A stretch of DNA of 18,100 nucleotides. It comes from Cryptobacterium sp. CAG:338 (GTDB lineage: Bacteria; Actinomycetota; Coriobacteriia; Coriobacteriales; Eggerthellaceae). The DNA lies in the NCBI GenBank assembly GCA_000435475.1, contig FR896057.1, positions 28,655 through 46,754 on the forward strand, given 5' to 3'. This document shows positions 6,232-13,824 of this stretch, piece by piece (position 1 is the stretch's first letter; the number at the start of each line of letters is the position of its first letter). The notes under the pieces are model-generated. The model ran no database searches and was not told the origin of the DNA. It saw nothing but the letters and a program-made list of their open reading frames with translations. The position numbers and the translations under genes are program-made.

Positions 6232-6700
6232 GGTCATTTAACAGGCGAAATAGCAAATCTTCAGGGCGGGAATTTTTGGTGCATGAAACGCATTGAACGT
6301 TACGAAAGTGTTTATTTGGCTGTAGCAAAGGGCTTTAATTAGGAACGCTATTAAGAAAAAGCTTCAGGGTTTGAAATGCTGTTCTGGAATTTCTACTTGG
6401 AATTTCAGGAAACACAAGAAGTAATTTGAAAGCTAAAGAAACCGTTTGAATATGAACCGCGGGTTTTAGGCTTCGGGCATGAGAGTTTGAATGCTTGTGG
6501 TTCATATTCAAGCCGTTTTGGTTGTACATATCTTTGAATGCGCTAAATCGTCGCTGAGCGCGCGTTTAGTTAGCAGCTAAGAGTTTAATGTTCGTGAAGT
6601 AAAGGGAAGGTTTCCTATGGCGAAGCCATACCTTATTCCATCTCGAAGAACTGAAGAGCATTCTAGGTATTGCGACGCTTCCTTTTGGGAGGTGATTCGT
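6232..6700 (+). promoter_or_regulatory. Long structured leader upstream of loaP
   Basis: About 470 bases without a supportable gene. In order: the 17-base word shared with the LCP upstream region (6291-6307), TTTAAT (6334-6339) as a possible -10, a direct repeat TGGAATTTC near 6385 and 6399, five TTTGAA motifs (6370, 6425, 6445, 6486, 6533), a very stable long hairpin (6439-6518), and a further small inverted repeat CTAAA/TTTAG with inner CGCTGAGCG (about 6543-6570). A long structured leader before an antiterminator gene suggests transcript-level regulation of the downstream operon, but the exact promoter is not certain. Confidence 0.55.
6439..6518 (+). promoter_or_regulatory. Long leader hairpin with inner sub-hairpin
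   Basis: TTGAATATGAACC (6446-6458) and GGTTCATATTCAA (6499-6511) are exact complements. The stem continues outward through a T-G, a G-C, one C-C mismatch, then C-G and three A-T pairs, giving about 20 bp in total. The 40-nt apical region can form a 6-bp helix (6475-6480 / 6491-6496, two G-T pairs) around a 10-nt loop. GTTTTGGTTGT follows the stem, a poor U-tract. This is a possible attenuator or antiterminator recognition element. Confidence 0.7.
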
Positions 6701-7213
6701 ATGTGGTATGTCGTTCAAGTGGTTGGAGGGCAAGAACATGCGGTCATCACTCAAATTGAAAAACTGGTGGATGCGGATACGTTTCGTTCTTGCTTTATTC
6801 CTCAGTACGAAATTAAAAAGCGTTATGCAGGCGTGTGGAAATGCGTGAAAGAAGTGTTGTTCCCAGGCTATGTGTTTGTGGATACAAAGACTCCGGAAAG
6901 ATTTAGAAAAGAACTGGTAAAAGTAAGTCGCATGACCAGAATGCTTCACGATGGAAGCGAACATTTTATTCCCTTAGCCGATGACGAAAAAACATTAATT
7001 AGTGCATTCATAGGCGATGATGATCACGTTATGAAAATGTCTGAAGGCATTATTGAAGGCGACGACATCGTTATTTTAAAAGGTCCCTTAATGAACCATA
7101 TTGGCCTGGTTAAAAAGATAGACCGCCACAAGCGTCTGGCGTATTTAGAAATTTATATGTGCGGCCGCCCGATAACCATTAAAGCTGGCCTCGAGATTAT
7201 TAAAAAGCATTAA
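6701..7213 (+). CDS. loaP: LoaP-type NusG-family transcription antiterminator
   Basis: A specialised NusG paralogue that associates with RNA polymerase and promotes read-through of terminators in long biosynthetic operons; LoaP members are known from Bacillota and Actinomycetota. The frame is open further upstream, but ATG 6701 is chosen because GGGAGGTGA (6687-6695) is ideally placed and the protein then begins MWYVVQVVGGQEH, the exact NGN-domain start. The NGN domain spans residues 1 to about 105 (FIPQYEIKKRYAG, VLFPGYVFVDT). The KOW domain spans about 120-171 (GDDIVILKGPLMNHIGLVKK, then the terminal ITIKAGLEIIKK). At 171 aa it has the length of LoaP. Its position just before the sugar-transfer genes supports a role in their transcription. 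Confidence 0.88.
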   Translation: MWYVVQVVGGQEHAVITQIEKLVDADTFRSCFIPQYEIKKRYAGVWKCVKEVLFPGYVFVDTKTPERFRKELVKVSRMTRMLHDGSEHFIPLADDEKTLISAFIGDDDHVMKMSEGIIEGDDIVILKGPLMNHIGLVKKIDRHKRLAYLEIYMCGRPITIKAGLEIIKKH

Positions 7214-7215
7214 CA

Positions 7216-7255
7216 GGAATTTAAACAATTCCGAAGACTAACTATCGAGTTTTTT
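7216..7255 (+). promoter_or_regulatory. Two small hairpins and T6 run between loaP and the initiating transferase
   Basis: GGAATT (7216-7221) / AATTCC (7227-7232) form a 6-bp hairpin three bases after the loaP stop. Then AACT (7240-7243) / AGTT (7248-7251) form a 4-bp hairpin running directly into TTTTTT (7250-7255). The second is terminator-like but weak. It could be a leaky attenuator overridden by LoaP, or chance in a short A/T-rich gap. Confidence 0.35.
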
Positions 7256-7257
7256 AC

Positions 7258-8067
7258 TTGTCTAACAACGCTAAACAATTGAATAGTGAAGCGGATGGTG
7301 AAATGGAATCGGCGGCAGCTGCAACTGGAGCCATTTTGAACAATGCTGCGATTAATATTGATGGCCCTATCGAATACCGTGATGCTGTAATAGATGGCCG
7401 TATGGCAAAGTATGCCTATGCTTGCTCATGTAAGAGAGTAGACGGTTATTTAATCTATCGCTTCTTTAAACGTTTGTTTGACATTGTATTTTCTGCAGCA
7501 GTAATTCTGGTGTTGCTTATTCCTTCTATCTTGCTGTGTATTGCTATTCGTACAGAAAGTCCCGGGTGTCCTATTTATGTGCAGTACCGTGTAGGGCGTA
7601 TTGGCAAGCATGGAGAAGTAATTACCTTTCCCTTGCTGAAGTTTAGAAGCATGTATAAGGATGCTGATAAATACCTAGCTGAATTAAAAGAGCTAAACGA
7701 GGCAGATGGTCCTTTGTTTAAGATAAAAGACGATCCTCGTGTTACAAAAATTGGTAAGTTCATTCGTAAGCATTCCTTAGACGAGCTCCCTCAATTTATT
7801 AATTGCTTCTTAGGACAGCTTTCTACGGTGGGTCCGCGTCCTGGTCTTCCTTCGGAAATTCTTGAATATGACGAAAAAGCTATGCAGCGTCTTGCGGTAA
7901 AGCCAGGCATTACGGGTTACTGGCAAGTGCGTGGTAGAAGTGACCTTACCTTTGATGAAATGGTTGATTTAGACCTTCTCTATATAAAAGAACGCTCCAT
8001 CAAGAACGATCTTTGGCTCATTGCTAAGACCATAAAGGTTGTTTTAGTCGGTGATGGAGCATATTAA
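7258..8067 (+). CDS. Undecaprenyl-phosphate sugar phosphotransferase (initiating transferase)
   Basis: Membrane enzyme of the bacterial sugar transferase family (WcaJ/CpsE/TuaA C-terminal domain). It transfers sugar-1-phosphate from a UDP-sugar to undecaprenyl phosphate and starts the repeat unit. One membrane helix lies near residues 72-94 (RLFDIVFSAAVILVLLIP). It is followed by the family motifs YVQYRVGRIGKHG, LLKFRSMYKDAD, DPRVTKIGKFIRKHSLDELP, LSTVGPRPGLP, and the terminal KPGITGYWQVRGRSDLTFDE. About 68 polar residues precede the catalytic module. The start is uncertain: the longest frame begins at TTG 7258 without a Shine-Dalgarno, while ATG 7303 has a weak one (CGGA). The sugar (GlcNAc, Gal or other) cannot be told. 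The 3' end overlaps the next gene by 17 bp. Confidence 0.93.
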   Translation: MSNNAKQLNSEADGEMESAAAATGAILNNAAINIDGPIEYRDAVIDGRMAKYAYACSCKRVDGYLIYRFFKRLFDIVFSAAVILVLLIPSILLCIAIRTESPGCPIYVQYRVGRIGKHGEVITFPLLKFRSMYKDADKYLAELKELNEADGPLFKIKDDPRVTKIGKFIRKHSLDELPQFINCFLGQLSTVGPRPGLPSEILEYDEKAMQRLAVKPGITGYWQVRGRSDLTFDEMVDLDLLYIKERSIKNDLWLIAKTIKVVLVGDGAY

Positions 8068-8845
8068 AGCGCGCATGATTCAATTTTCCCAAAACAATTA
8101 TCCTCAACGAATCGAGATACTGGGCGTTTCAATCGATCCTTTTACCATGGATGAGACTATAACAAGAACTGAAGAATATATTTCTGGTAAGAAGTTTGCT
8201 CACTTAATTGGGGTGAATGCAGACAAGATCCTCCAAATCAAAGAAGATCCGGCAATTAGAGAGATAGTTGAGCATTGCGAAATAGTCAACGCCGATGGTG
8301 CTTCTATGCTAATTGCTGCAAATAAGCTAAATATCGAATTACCTGAAAGAGTTGCAGGAATAGATTTAATGCTTGAGTTTTGCTCAGTTGCTGCAGTTAA
8401 GGGTTATTCCGTTTATTTGCTTGGCGCTAAACAGGCTGTAGTAGAGAAAACGGCAGAAGTTTTAGCTGAAAAATATCCAGGAATTAATATTTGCGGAATA
8501 CACAATGGCTATTTTTCTGTAGATGAAGATAAAGAAATAATTGAAGAAGTGAAATCTTCATCTCCTCAAATTGTTTTTGTTGGGATCACCTCTCCACGAA
8601 AAGAATTATTGATTGAAAAATTTAGAGACTATGGTGCCACTGCCGTTTTTGTAGGCGTTGGTGGGTCTTTTGATGTTATTTCAGGGAATATTCCTCGTGC
8701 TCCAAAATGGATGCAGGAGATGAAACTTGAATGGCTGTTCCGATTGCTTCAAGAGCCGAGAAGATTGTTTAAAAGATATTTTGTCGGAAATATAAAGTTC
8801 TTGCTTTTGCTAAATAGAGCAAAAAGAGAGGCTAAAAATCAATGA
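8051..8845 (+). CDS. WecG/TagA/CpsF-family glycosyltransferase (GT26)
   Basis: Cytosolic, membrane-associated transferase that typically adds N-acetylmannosamine (or its uronic acid) as the second sugar to a lipid-linked GlcNAc. Motifs visible: NADKILQIKEDPAIREIVEH (with the family's key Asp), EIVNADGASM, LPERVAGIDLM, VYLLGAKQ, FVGITSPRKE, VGVGGSFDVISGNIPRAPKW, and the C-terminal LEWLFRLLQEPRRLFKRYF that binds the membrane. The start overlaps the preceding gene. GTG 8051, ATG 8054 and ATG 8075 are all possible and none has a clear ribosome binding site, so coupling is likely. The UDP-GlcNAc 2-epimerase immediately downstream would supply UDP-ManNAc. No WecC-like dehydrogenase is visible, favouring ManNAc over ManNAcA. 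Confidence 0.9.
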   Translation: MMEHIKARMIQFSQNNYPQRIEILGVSIDPFTMDETITRTEEYISGKKFAHLIGVNADKILQIKEDPAIREIVEHCEIVNADGASMLIAANKLNIELPERVAGIDLMLEFCSVAAVKGYSVYLLGAKQAVVEKTAEVLAEKYPGINICGIHNGYFSVDEDKEIIEEVKSSSPQIVFVGITSPRKELLIEKFRDYGATAVFVGVGGSFDVISGNIPRAPKWMQEMKLEWLFRLLQEPRRLFKRYFVGNIKFLLLLNRAKREAKNQ

Positions 8846-9951
8846 AAAAAGTAGTATTGGTTTTTGGTACTCGTCCTGAGGCTATCAAGATGTGTCCTTT
8901 AGTAAATGAACTAAAGGCGCATCCTAAAGACTTTGATACGGTTGTATGTGTGACAGGCCAGCATCGAGAAATGCTTGATCAAGTACTTGAGGTATTTCAG
9001 GTAGTGCCTGAGTATGACTTATCAATCATGAAGCCAGGACAAACACTTTTTGATGTAACAAGTGATATTCTTCTAAAAATCAAAGCAGTGCTCGAAATCG
9101 AAAATCCTGATGTAGTACTCGTACATGGGGATACTACGACCTCATTTGCGGCGGCCCTTGCTGCTTTCTACTTGCAAATTCCTATAGGGCATGTAGAAGC
9201 AGGGCTTCGTACCCACAATATGTATTCTCCTTGGCCTGAAGAATTTAACAGGCAAGCAGTAGATCTAATTACTCAGTATTACTTTGCTCCTACAGAAAAG
9301 AGTAAACAAAACCTAATTGATGAAGGCAAACCTGAAGAGCAAATCTTTGTCACAGGAAATACCGGAATTGATGCACTAAAAACAACGGTTCGGGAAGACT
9401 ACACACATCCTGAACTTGAATGGGCAGAAGATTCAAGACTCATCCTTATTACCGCTCACCGTAGAGAAAACCTAGGTGAGCCTATGCATCGCATGTTTAG
9501 AGCTATTCGACGTGTTATGGAAGAACATCCTGACACCAAAGCAATCTATCCCATTCATATGAATCCAAAGGTAAGAAAAGCAGCACATGAAGAGCTAGAT
9601 GGCTTTGATAGGCTCCATATTATTGATCCCTTAGAAGTGCTTGATTTCCATAACTTTATGGCCCGAAGCTATCTCATCCTTACTGACTCTGGCGGCATCC
9701 AAGAAGAAGCTCCTTCTTTGGGTAAACCGGTACTGGTTATGCGTGATACCACCGAGCGTCCTGAAGGGGTAGAAGCGGGAACGCTAAAACTTGTTGGTAC
9801 TGGTGAAGAAGCAATCTATCAAGCATTTACTGCCTTACTTGATAACGAACAAGAATATAAATCCATGTCGTATGCCTCTAATCCATATGGGGATGGGTGC
9901 GCGAGTGAAGGAATAGTTAAAGCTTTAAAAGAAAGTCAAGAAAATGAATGA
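8842..9951 (+). CDS. wecB: UDP-N-acetylglucosamine 2-epimerase (non-hydrolysing)
   Basis: Interconverts UDP-GlcNAc and UDP-ManNAc in the cytosol. At 369 aa it is full length. Conserved blocks in order: FGTRPEAIKMCPL, VTGQHREMLDQVL, VLVHGDTTTSFAAALAAFY, HVEAGLRT, WPEEFNRQAVD, VTGNTGIDAL, TAHRRENLG, YPIHMNP, LTDSGGIQEEAPSLGKPVLV, and RDTTERPEGVEAGT. These include the substrate-binding Arg, Asp, His and Glu residues of the GT-B-like fold. Its ATG overlaps the upstream stop in an ATGA arrangement with AGAGAGG about 9 nt before, so it is coupled to the TagA-type gene whose donor it probably makes. Confidence 0.96.
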   Translation: MKKVVLVFGTRPEAIKMCPLVNELKAHPKDFDTVVCVTGQHREMLDQVLEVFQVVPEYDLSIMKPGQTLFDVTSDILLKIKAVLEIENPDVVLVHGDTTTSFAAALAAFYLQIPIGHVEAGLRTHNMYSPWPEEFNRQAVDLITQYYFAPTEKSKQNLIDEGKPEEQIFVTGNTGIDALKTTVREDYTHPELEWAEDSRLILITAHRRENLGEPMHRMFRAIRRVMEEHPDTKAIYPIHMNPKVRKAAHEELDGFDRLHIIDPLEVLDFHNFMARSYLILTDSGGIQEEAPSLGKPVLVMRDTTERPEGVEAGTLKLVGTGEEAIYQAFTALLDNEQEYKSMSYASNPYGDGCASEGIVKALKESQENE

Positions 9952-10378
9952 ATGCTTGAAACTGCACAAGCTTTCTAATATGTGCGAAAAGCGACGTTTG
10001 CTCCGTCCGTTTTCGGGGTTGTTCAGACATATGGGCCAACTATTGTTTGCGTGTCATATTGGGACGCGCGCTTCTATTGGTGAAAATTGTATATTTCAGC
10101 ACAATGGTTTGGGCGTTGTTATCTCTGATTATGCGGTCATCGGCAGAAATTGCATGATTTATCAGCATGTAACAATTGGCGTATTGAAGGATGGCGATAC
10201 TGCGGCTCCTATCATTGAAGATGGTGTAGTTATTGGTGCTGGAGCAGTTTTACTTGGAGGAATAACAATCCATCAGGATGCGAAAGTTGGCGCTGGAGCA
10301 GTTGTTTTGCATGATGTTCCAAAAGGAATGACTGCAGTTGGGGTTCCTGCACGTGTGGTTGAGCGAGATGCTAAGTGA
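9944..10378 (+). CDS. Serine acetyltransferase-like hexapeptide O-acetyltransferase
   Basis: A 144-aa left-handed beta-helix acyltransferase of the LbH_SAT type using acetyl-CoA. Hexapeptide repeats run from about residue 40 (IGTRASIGENCIFQHNGLGV) through VIGRNCMIYQHVTIG and IIEDGVVIGAGAVLLGGITI to VGAGAVVLHDVPKGMTAVGV. The two histidines in FQHNGLGVVIS and IYQHVTIG correspond to the active-site region of CysE-like enzymes. The helical N-terminal domain of true CysE is almost absent. That and the setting inside a polysaccharide operon favour acetylation of a sugar over serine for cysteine synthesis. The start overlaps the wecB stop by 8 bp. Confidence 0.82.
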   Translation: MNECLKLHKLSNMCEKRRLLRPFSGLFRHMGQLLFACHIGTRASIGENCIFQHNGLGVVISDYAVIGRNCMIYQHVTIGVLKDGDTAAPIIEDGVVIGAGAVLLGGITIHQDAKVGAGAVVLHDVPKGMTAVGVPARVVERDAK

Positions 10379-11454
10379 CAATAATGTATCAAGACAAACA
10401 GATAAAAGTGATAATGGTTGGTCCAGATCTTTCGTCTCGAGGAGGGATGGCTTCAGTTGCAAAGGGGTATTATTCTGCAGGGATACAAAATTATTGCGAT
10501 TTAGTATATATATCAACCACATCGCCTGGTGGAACTATCCATAAAATTAAAGATTTATTCAGAGCGTATAGGTTATTTTGTAAAATTCTGCCATCTGCGC
10601 AAATCGTACATATTCATGTCGGAGCAGGAATTAGCCAGGGTAGAAAAAGTATCTTTGTAAATAAAGCTCGAAAAGCAGGGAAACGCATTATAATTCATGA
10701 ACATCGTGGTATTTTGGCGACATTGTGTCAGGAAAAGGGCAATAAATATATTCAGTCCGTTAGAGATTTTTATTCTGCAGCTGACAAAGTCGTTGTTTTG
10801 TCGGAAGAATGGGCTAAGTTTTTTGCAGAAAACATATGCGACAGTTACAAAATAGCGGTTTTGCATAATGGCGTGATTCCTCCAATTGATCCTGCTCCGT
10901 CATTCTATTCAAAGCAAGTTCTCTTCTTGGGGCATTTAACGCCAGTTAAGGGTCCTGATATCTTGATAAAAGCTATTTCATTAATATCAGATAAATGCCC
11001 TGACGTTAAGTTTGTTTTTGCGGGAGATGGTGAGGTTGCTGAATATAAAGAGATGGCTTCAAGGTTAGGTGTTGCTCAGCTTTGTGATTTTACTGGATGG
11101 GTTGATGAGGATAAACGAGATGAATTACTGAGGTCATCCTCTGTCTATTGTCAGCCATCGCGTGATGAAGGTATGCCCATGGGATTACTTGAGGCGATGG
11201 GGTATTCTCTGCCTCCTATCGCTACAAAAGTAGGGGGCATTCCACAGGTAATTTTTTCTAGCAAGAATGGGATTTTGGTTGAATCAGAAGATGCTACCAG
11301 TCTTTCTCTCGGATTATTGCATCTTTTGACAAGTGAACAAGACTGGAAACGTCTTTCTGAATCTGCTAGGAAAACTATTCTAGAGGATTTTAATTGCAAT
11401 AAAACTATTGATCGTTTGTTGTGCCTTTATGCGGAATTGGCAGAAAAGAACTAA
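10375..11454 (+). CDS. GT4-family glycosyltransferase (first of two)
   Basis: A 359-aa retaining GT-B glycosyltransferase, predicted to add one sugar of the repeat unit on the cytosolic face. The N-terminal Rossmann domain shows VGPDLSSRGGMASVAKGYYS and VHIHVGAG. The C-terminal nucleotide-sugar domain shows VLFLGHLTPVKGPDILIKAI, FVFAGDGE, and the E-x7-E motif in DEGMPMGLLEAMGYSLPPIA, followed by GGIPQVI. GTG 10375 overlaps the preceding stop by four bases (GTGA); ATG 10384 is an alternative. Neither has a strong ribosome binding site. Donor and linkage cannot be predicted from sequence. Confidence 0.9.
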   Translation: MTIMYQDKQIKVIMVGPDLSSRGGMASVAKGYYSAGIQNYCDLVYISTTSPGGTIHKIKDLFRAYRLFCKILPSAQIVHIHVGAGISQGRKSIFVNKARKAGKRIIIHEHRGILATLCQEKGNKYIQSVRDFYSAADKVVVLSEEWAKFFAENICDSYKIAVLHNGVIPPIDPAPSFYSKQVLFLGHLTPVKGPDILIKAISLISDKCPDVKFVFAGDGEVAEYKEMASRLGVAQLCDFTGWVDEDKRDELLRSSSVYCQPSRDEGMPMGLLEAMGYSLPPIATKVGGIPQVIFSSKNGILVESEDATSLSLGLLHLLTSEQDWKRLSESARKTILEDFNCNKTIDRLLCLYAELAEKN

Positions 11455-11530
11455 TGTGGCTAGCTCATGAATATGATGCTTGAAATGTCATTTCTTATAA
11501 AACAACGATTAGTCCGGAAGATCGGTATAA

Positions 11531-12751
11531 ATGAGAAATAAATTGCTGTTTGATGCAATTGTTTGGACTTTTATATTATTTGCGTTAACTACGATCACGT
11601 ATTCTTTATGGCCAGGTAATTTACCTATAAATAGAATAATTGGGATTCTAGTTATCATTGAATTAATAGTCTTATACTCTATTCGGTCAAGTAGTTGGGA
11701 ATATTTATTTGCAAGCTTGGTCTGCCTTTGTTTTGTTTTGTCGCTTGGTTTTACGGGAGATATTAATGATTCAATATTAGATGGGGTATATTGGGTTATC
11801 ACATCATTGATACTATTGAAATTTTCTGATAACGAAATAAGAATATCTCTTTATAATGCTATCAATCGTAATTTAGCAGGGATCAAACGTGCATCCATTA
11901 TTTTAAATATAATACTTGCTATATCTTTAATGATTCCGAATTGTTACTCACAGTCATGGGGCGGATCTTCTTATTTTATAGGTTTTTCTCCCTCGGAGCA
12001 TACTATTGCTTCGGGTGCATGTTTAGTATTAGTGTTATCTCTTTTATCTGTTCGACTGGAGACTTTTCGTCCACTTCATCTTTTCTTGATTTTTGTTCCA
12101 ATTGCGGTTGTTCTATTTTCGGGTGCGCGAGTTTTTTTGATTCCTGCGGGAATATTGTTATTACTGTATTTTGGTAGTGTAAAGATTCCGACGTTTATTA
12201 AGGGATTATTCGCTCCAATTTTCTTAATCTTAGCAGTGATTGTTTTTGTGCAATCGAATATGTGGGAGAAATTTCAACTTACTCTTACTTCGGGGTTCGG
12301 TTTAGAAAATCTAGATTTTCTCGGTGCATTCACAAGTGGACGGTCTGTGTTTTGGCTAATTGATATAAACGCCTTTATACAATCAACGCCATTAGCAATT
12401 TTTTTTGGAAATGGATTTGATTATGTGTATGAAGTTAACTCGAGCTTGTATGGTTTAAGAATCTGGGCGCACAATGATTTCATTGACATACTTCTTAGCG
12501 TGGGATTATTTGGTTTCTTCCTTTATATTTTGGCAATAGGGAAATCTATTGTTCAAATGAAAAGGCAAAGCGGTTCTTTCTTTGTTGTCTTTTTGCTGGC
12601 TATATATTTGCTTGGTCCGGCGTTTTTAAATGGCTTTTTTGTTTCCCAACATCTTGTTTATAGCTATCTTTTACTGAGTGTAATTATTCACGATAAATCT
12701 AACCAAATAGCAAGTATAAATCCTGTTCAGATTAAAGAAGGAGAACAATGA
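11531..12751 (+). CDS. wzy: Wzy-like polysaccharide polymerase
   Basis: A 406-aa integral membrane protein with about 11-12 hydrophobic segments and a larger extracytoplasmic loop around residues 245-310. It is predicted to join flipped repeat units into polymer outside the membrane. Family-like landmarks are the Arg in LFSGARVFLIPAGI, the loop segment GAFTSGRSVFW, and AHNDFIDILLSVGLFGFFLY, the His-Asn motif common to Wzy and O-antigen ligase (Wzy_C) proteins. Overall sequence is divergent, as is normal for Wzy, so the call rests on topology, these motifs and location between glycosyltransferases. GGAAGAT at about 11517 supports the ATG. A WaaL-like role is less likely because the locus has its own Wzx and Wzz. 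Confidence 0.82.
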   Translation: MRNKLLFDAIVWTFILFALTTITYSLWPGNLPINRIIGILVIIELIVLYSIRSSSWEYLFASLVCLCFVLSLGFTGDINDSILDGVYWVITSLILLKFSDNEIRISLYNAINRNLAGIKRASIILNIILAISLMIPNCYSQSWGGSSYFIGFSPSEHTIASGACLVLVLSLLSVRLETFRPLHLFLIFVPIAVVLFSGARVFLIPAGILLLLYFGSVKIPTFIKGLFAPIFLILAVIVFVQSNMWEKFQLTLTSGFGLENLDFLGAFTSGRSVFWLIDINAFIQSTPLAIFFGNGFDYVYEVNSSLYGLRIWAHNDFIDILLSVGLFGFFLYILAIGKSIVQMKRQSGSFFVVFLLAIYLLGPAFLNGFFVSQHLVYSYLLLSVIIHDKSNQIASINPVQIKEGEQ

Positions 12752-13824
12752 AAATCCTTTTTCAGCTCATGAGCTTAGGAGTCGGCGGGGCACAAAAAAT
12801 TGCAGCATTCGTCATGAATGAGCTTGTTGAATCGGGTTATCAAGTTTCAGTGTTGAGTTATGGTCGTGAAGCAGAGAATGTGAATTTAAATAATCAAGTT
12901 AAAAGATTCTATCTTGATGATTATAGACCTTTTGGTTCTTTTGAGAGAATTTCTCGTGTACTTGCTTTTCGGAGAGCGTTTAGGGATATAGATCATGATT
13001 GTTTGGTAATTTTTGGGCCTGATCCATATGCGGGAATTGCATTAGGATTATCTAAATCAAGCGATAAGGTTATACAATGCGAGCGGGGCGATTTATCTAC
13101 GAGATCAGCATGGCGAAAAGTTGTAATGAAACGTATGATGCATTCTGCTACTGCAGGCGTGTTTCAGATGGATGAAGCTCGTTCGTCATATGGTAGGTTT
13201 TTGCCGCAAAATACAATGATTATTCCTAATCCATGTTATGCAAAAGGAAGCCTACTTCGTGAAAAAGATAATGTCGATAAATCTATTGTTGCAATAGGAA
13301 GGCTTGTTCCAGAAAAAGGATTTGATGTTTTAATTAAGGCATTTGCAAGCGTGCATTCTTTATTCAATGATTACAAGCTTGATATTGTTGGTGATGGGGA
13401 AGAACGCTTAAAACTAGAAGAGCTTGCGAACTCCTGTGGAGTATCTGATTTTGTTGTATTTCATGGTGCCGTTTCAGACGTTTCTCCGTTTCTTGCGAAT
13501 GCGAGATTATTTGTACTTTCTTCGCGTTTTGAGGGATTACCAAATAGCCTTATTGAGGCAATGGTTATGGGAGTGCCGGTTGTTGCTACAGACTGTTCTC
13601 CCGGTGGGGCACGATTCTTGACGAAAAATGGAACAATTGGTGGACCGGTGGTCCCGGTGGGTATCGATACTGTTCTGTCTGAGAAAATAATTTGGATGCT
13701 TGATAATCGTGAGTATGCGGAGAAACTCGGAGAAGCTGGAAAAAAAATAGCAATCGAATATGCGCCTGAAGTTATTGCAGAAAAGTGGCTTACATTGTTT
13801 CGCGACATTGAAAGTAGAGAATAG
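12748..13824 (+). CDS. GT4-family glycosyltransferase (second of two)
   Basis: A 358-aa GT-B glycosyltransferase. N-terminal domain: ILFQLMSLGVGGAQKIAAFV, the Gly-rich acceptor loop. C-terminal domain: IVAIGRLVPEKGFDVLIKAF, LDIVGDGEER, FVLSSRFEGLPNSLIEAM with the E-x7-E motif, then PVVATDCSPGGARFLT. The SPGGAR variant is typical of GT4 enzymes resembling AmsD/PglH-like N-acetylgalactosaminyl- or galactosyltransferases, but the specificity is not assured. ATG overlaps the wzy stop (ATGA) and is preceded by AAGGAG, a good ribosome binding site. It belongs to the same operon. Confidence 0.9.
   Translation: MKILFQLMSLGVGGAQKIAAFVMNELVESGYQVSVLSYGREAENVNLNNQVKRFYLDDYRPFGSFERISRVLAFRRAFRDIDHDCLVIFGPDPYAGIALGLSKSSDKVIQCERGDLSTRSAWRKVVMKRMMHSATAGVFQMDEARSSYGRFLPQNTMIIPNPCYAKGSLLREKDNVDKSIVAIGRLVPEKGFDVLIKAFASVHSLFNDYKLDIVGDGEERLKLEELANSCGVSDFVVFHGAVSDVSPFLANARLFVLSSRFEGLPNSLIEAMVMGVPVVATDCSPGGARFLTKNGTIGGPVVPVGIDTVLSEKIIWMLDNREYAEKLGEAGKKIAIEYAPEVIAEKWLTLFRDIESRE

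Noticed and set aside
6228..6296. A 22-codon frame (starting MRSFNRRNSK) overlapping the extended cpsB end in ATGA fashion, as a leader peptide
   Set aside because: Very short, no recognisable pattern, and AAGGA only four bases from the ATG. Consistent with chance in a leader region.
6617..6700. Longer loaP start 28 codons upstream of ATG 6701
   Set aside because: The NGN domain begins exactly at ATG 6701, which has an excellent Shine-Dalgarno. The upstream residues do not look like a NusG-family extension.
9944..10378. CysE serine acetyltransferase for cysteine synthesis
   Set aside because: The N-terminal helical domain of CysE is missing, no cysteine synthase gene is adjacent, and the gene is embedded in a glycan operon. 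A sugar O-acetyltransferase is more likely.
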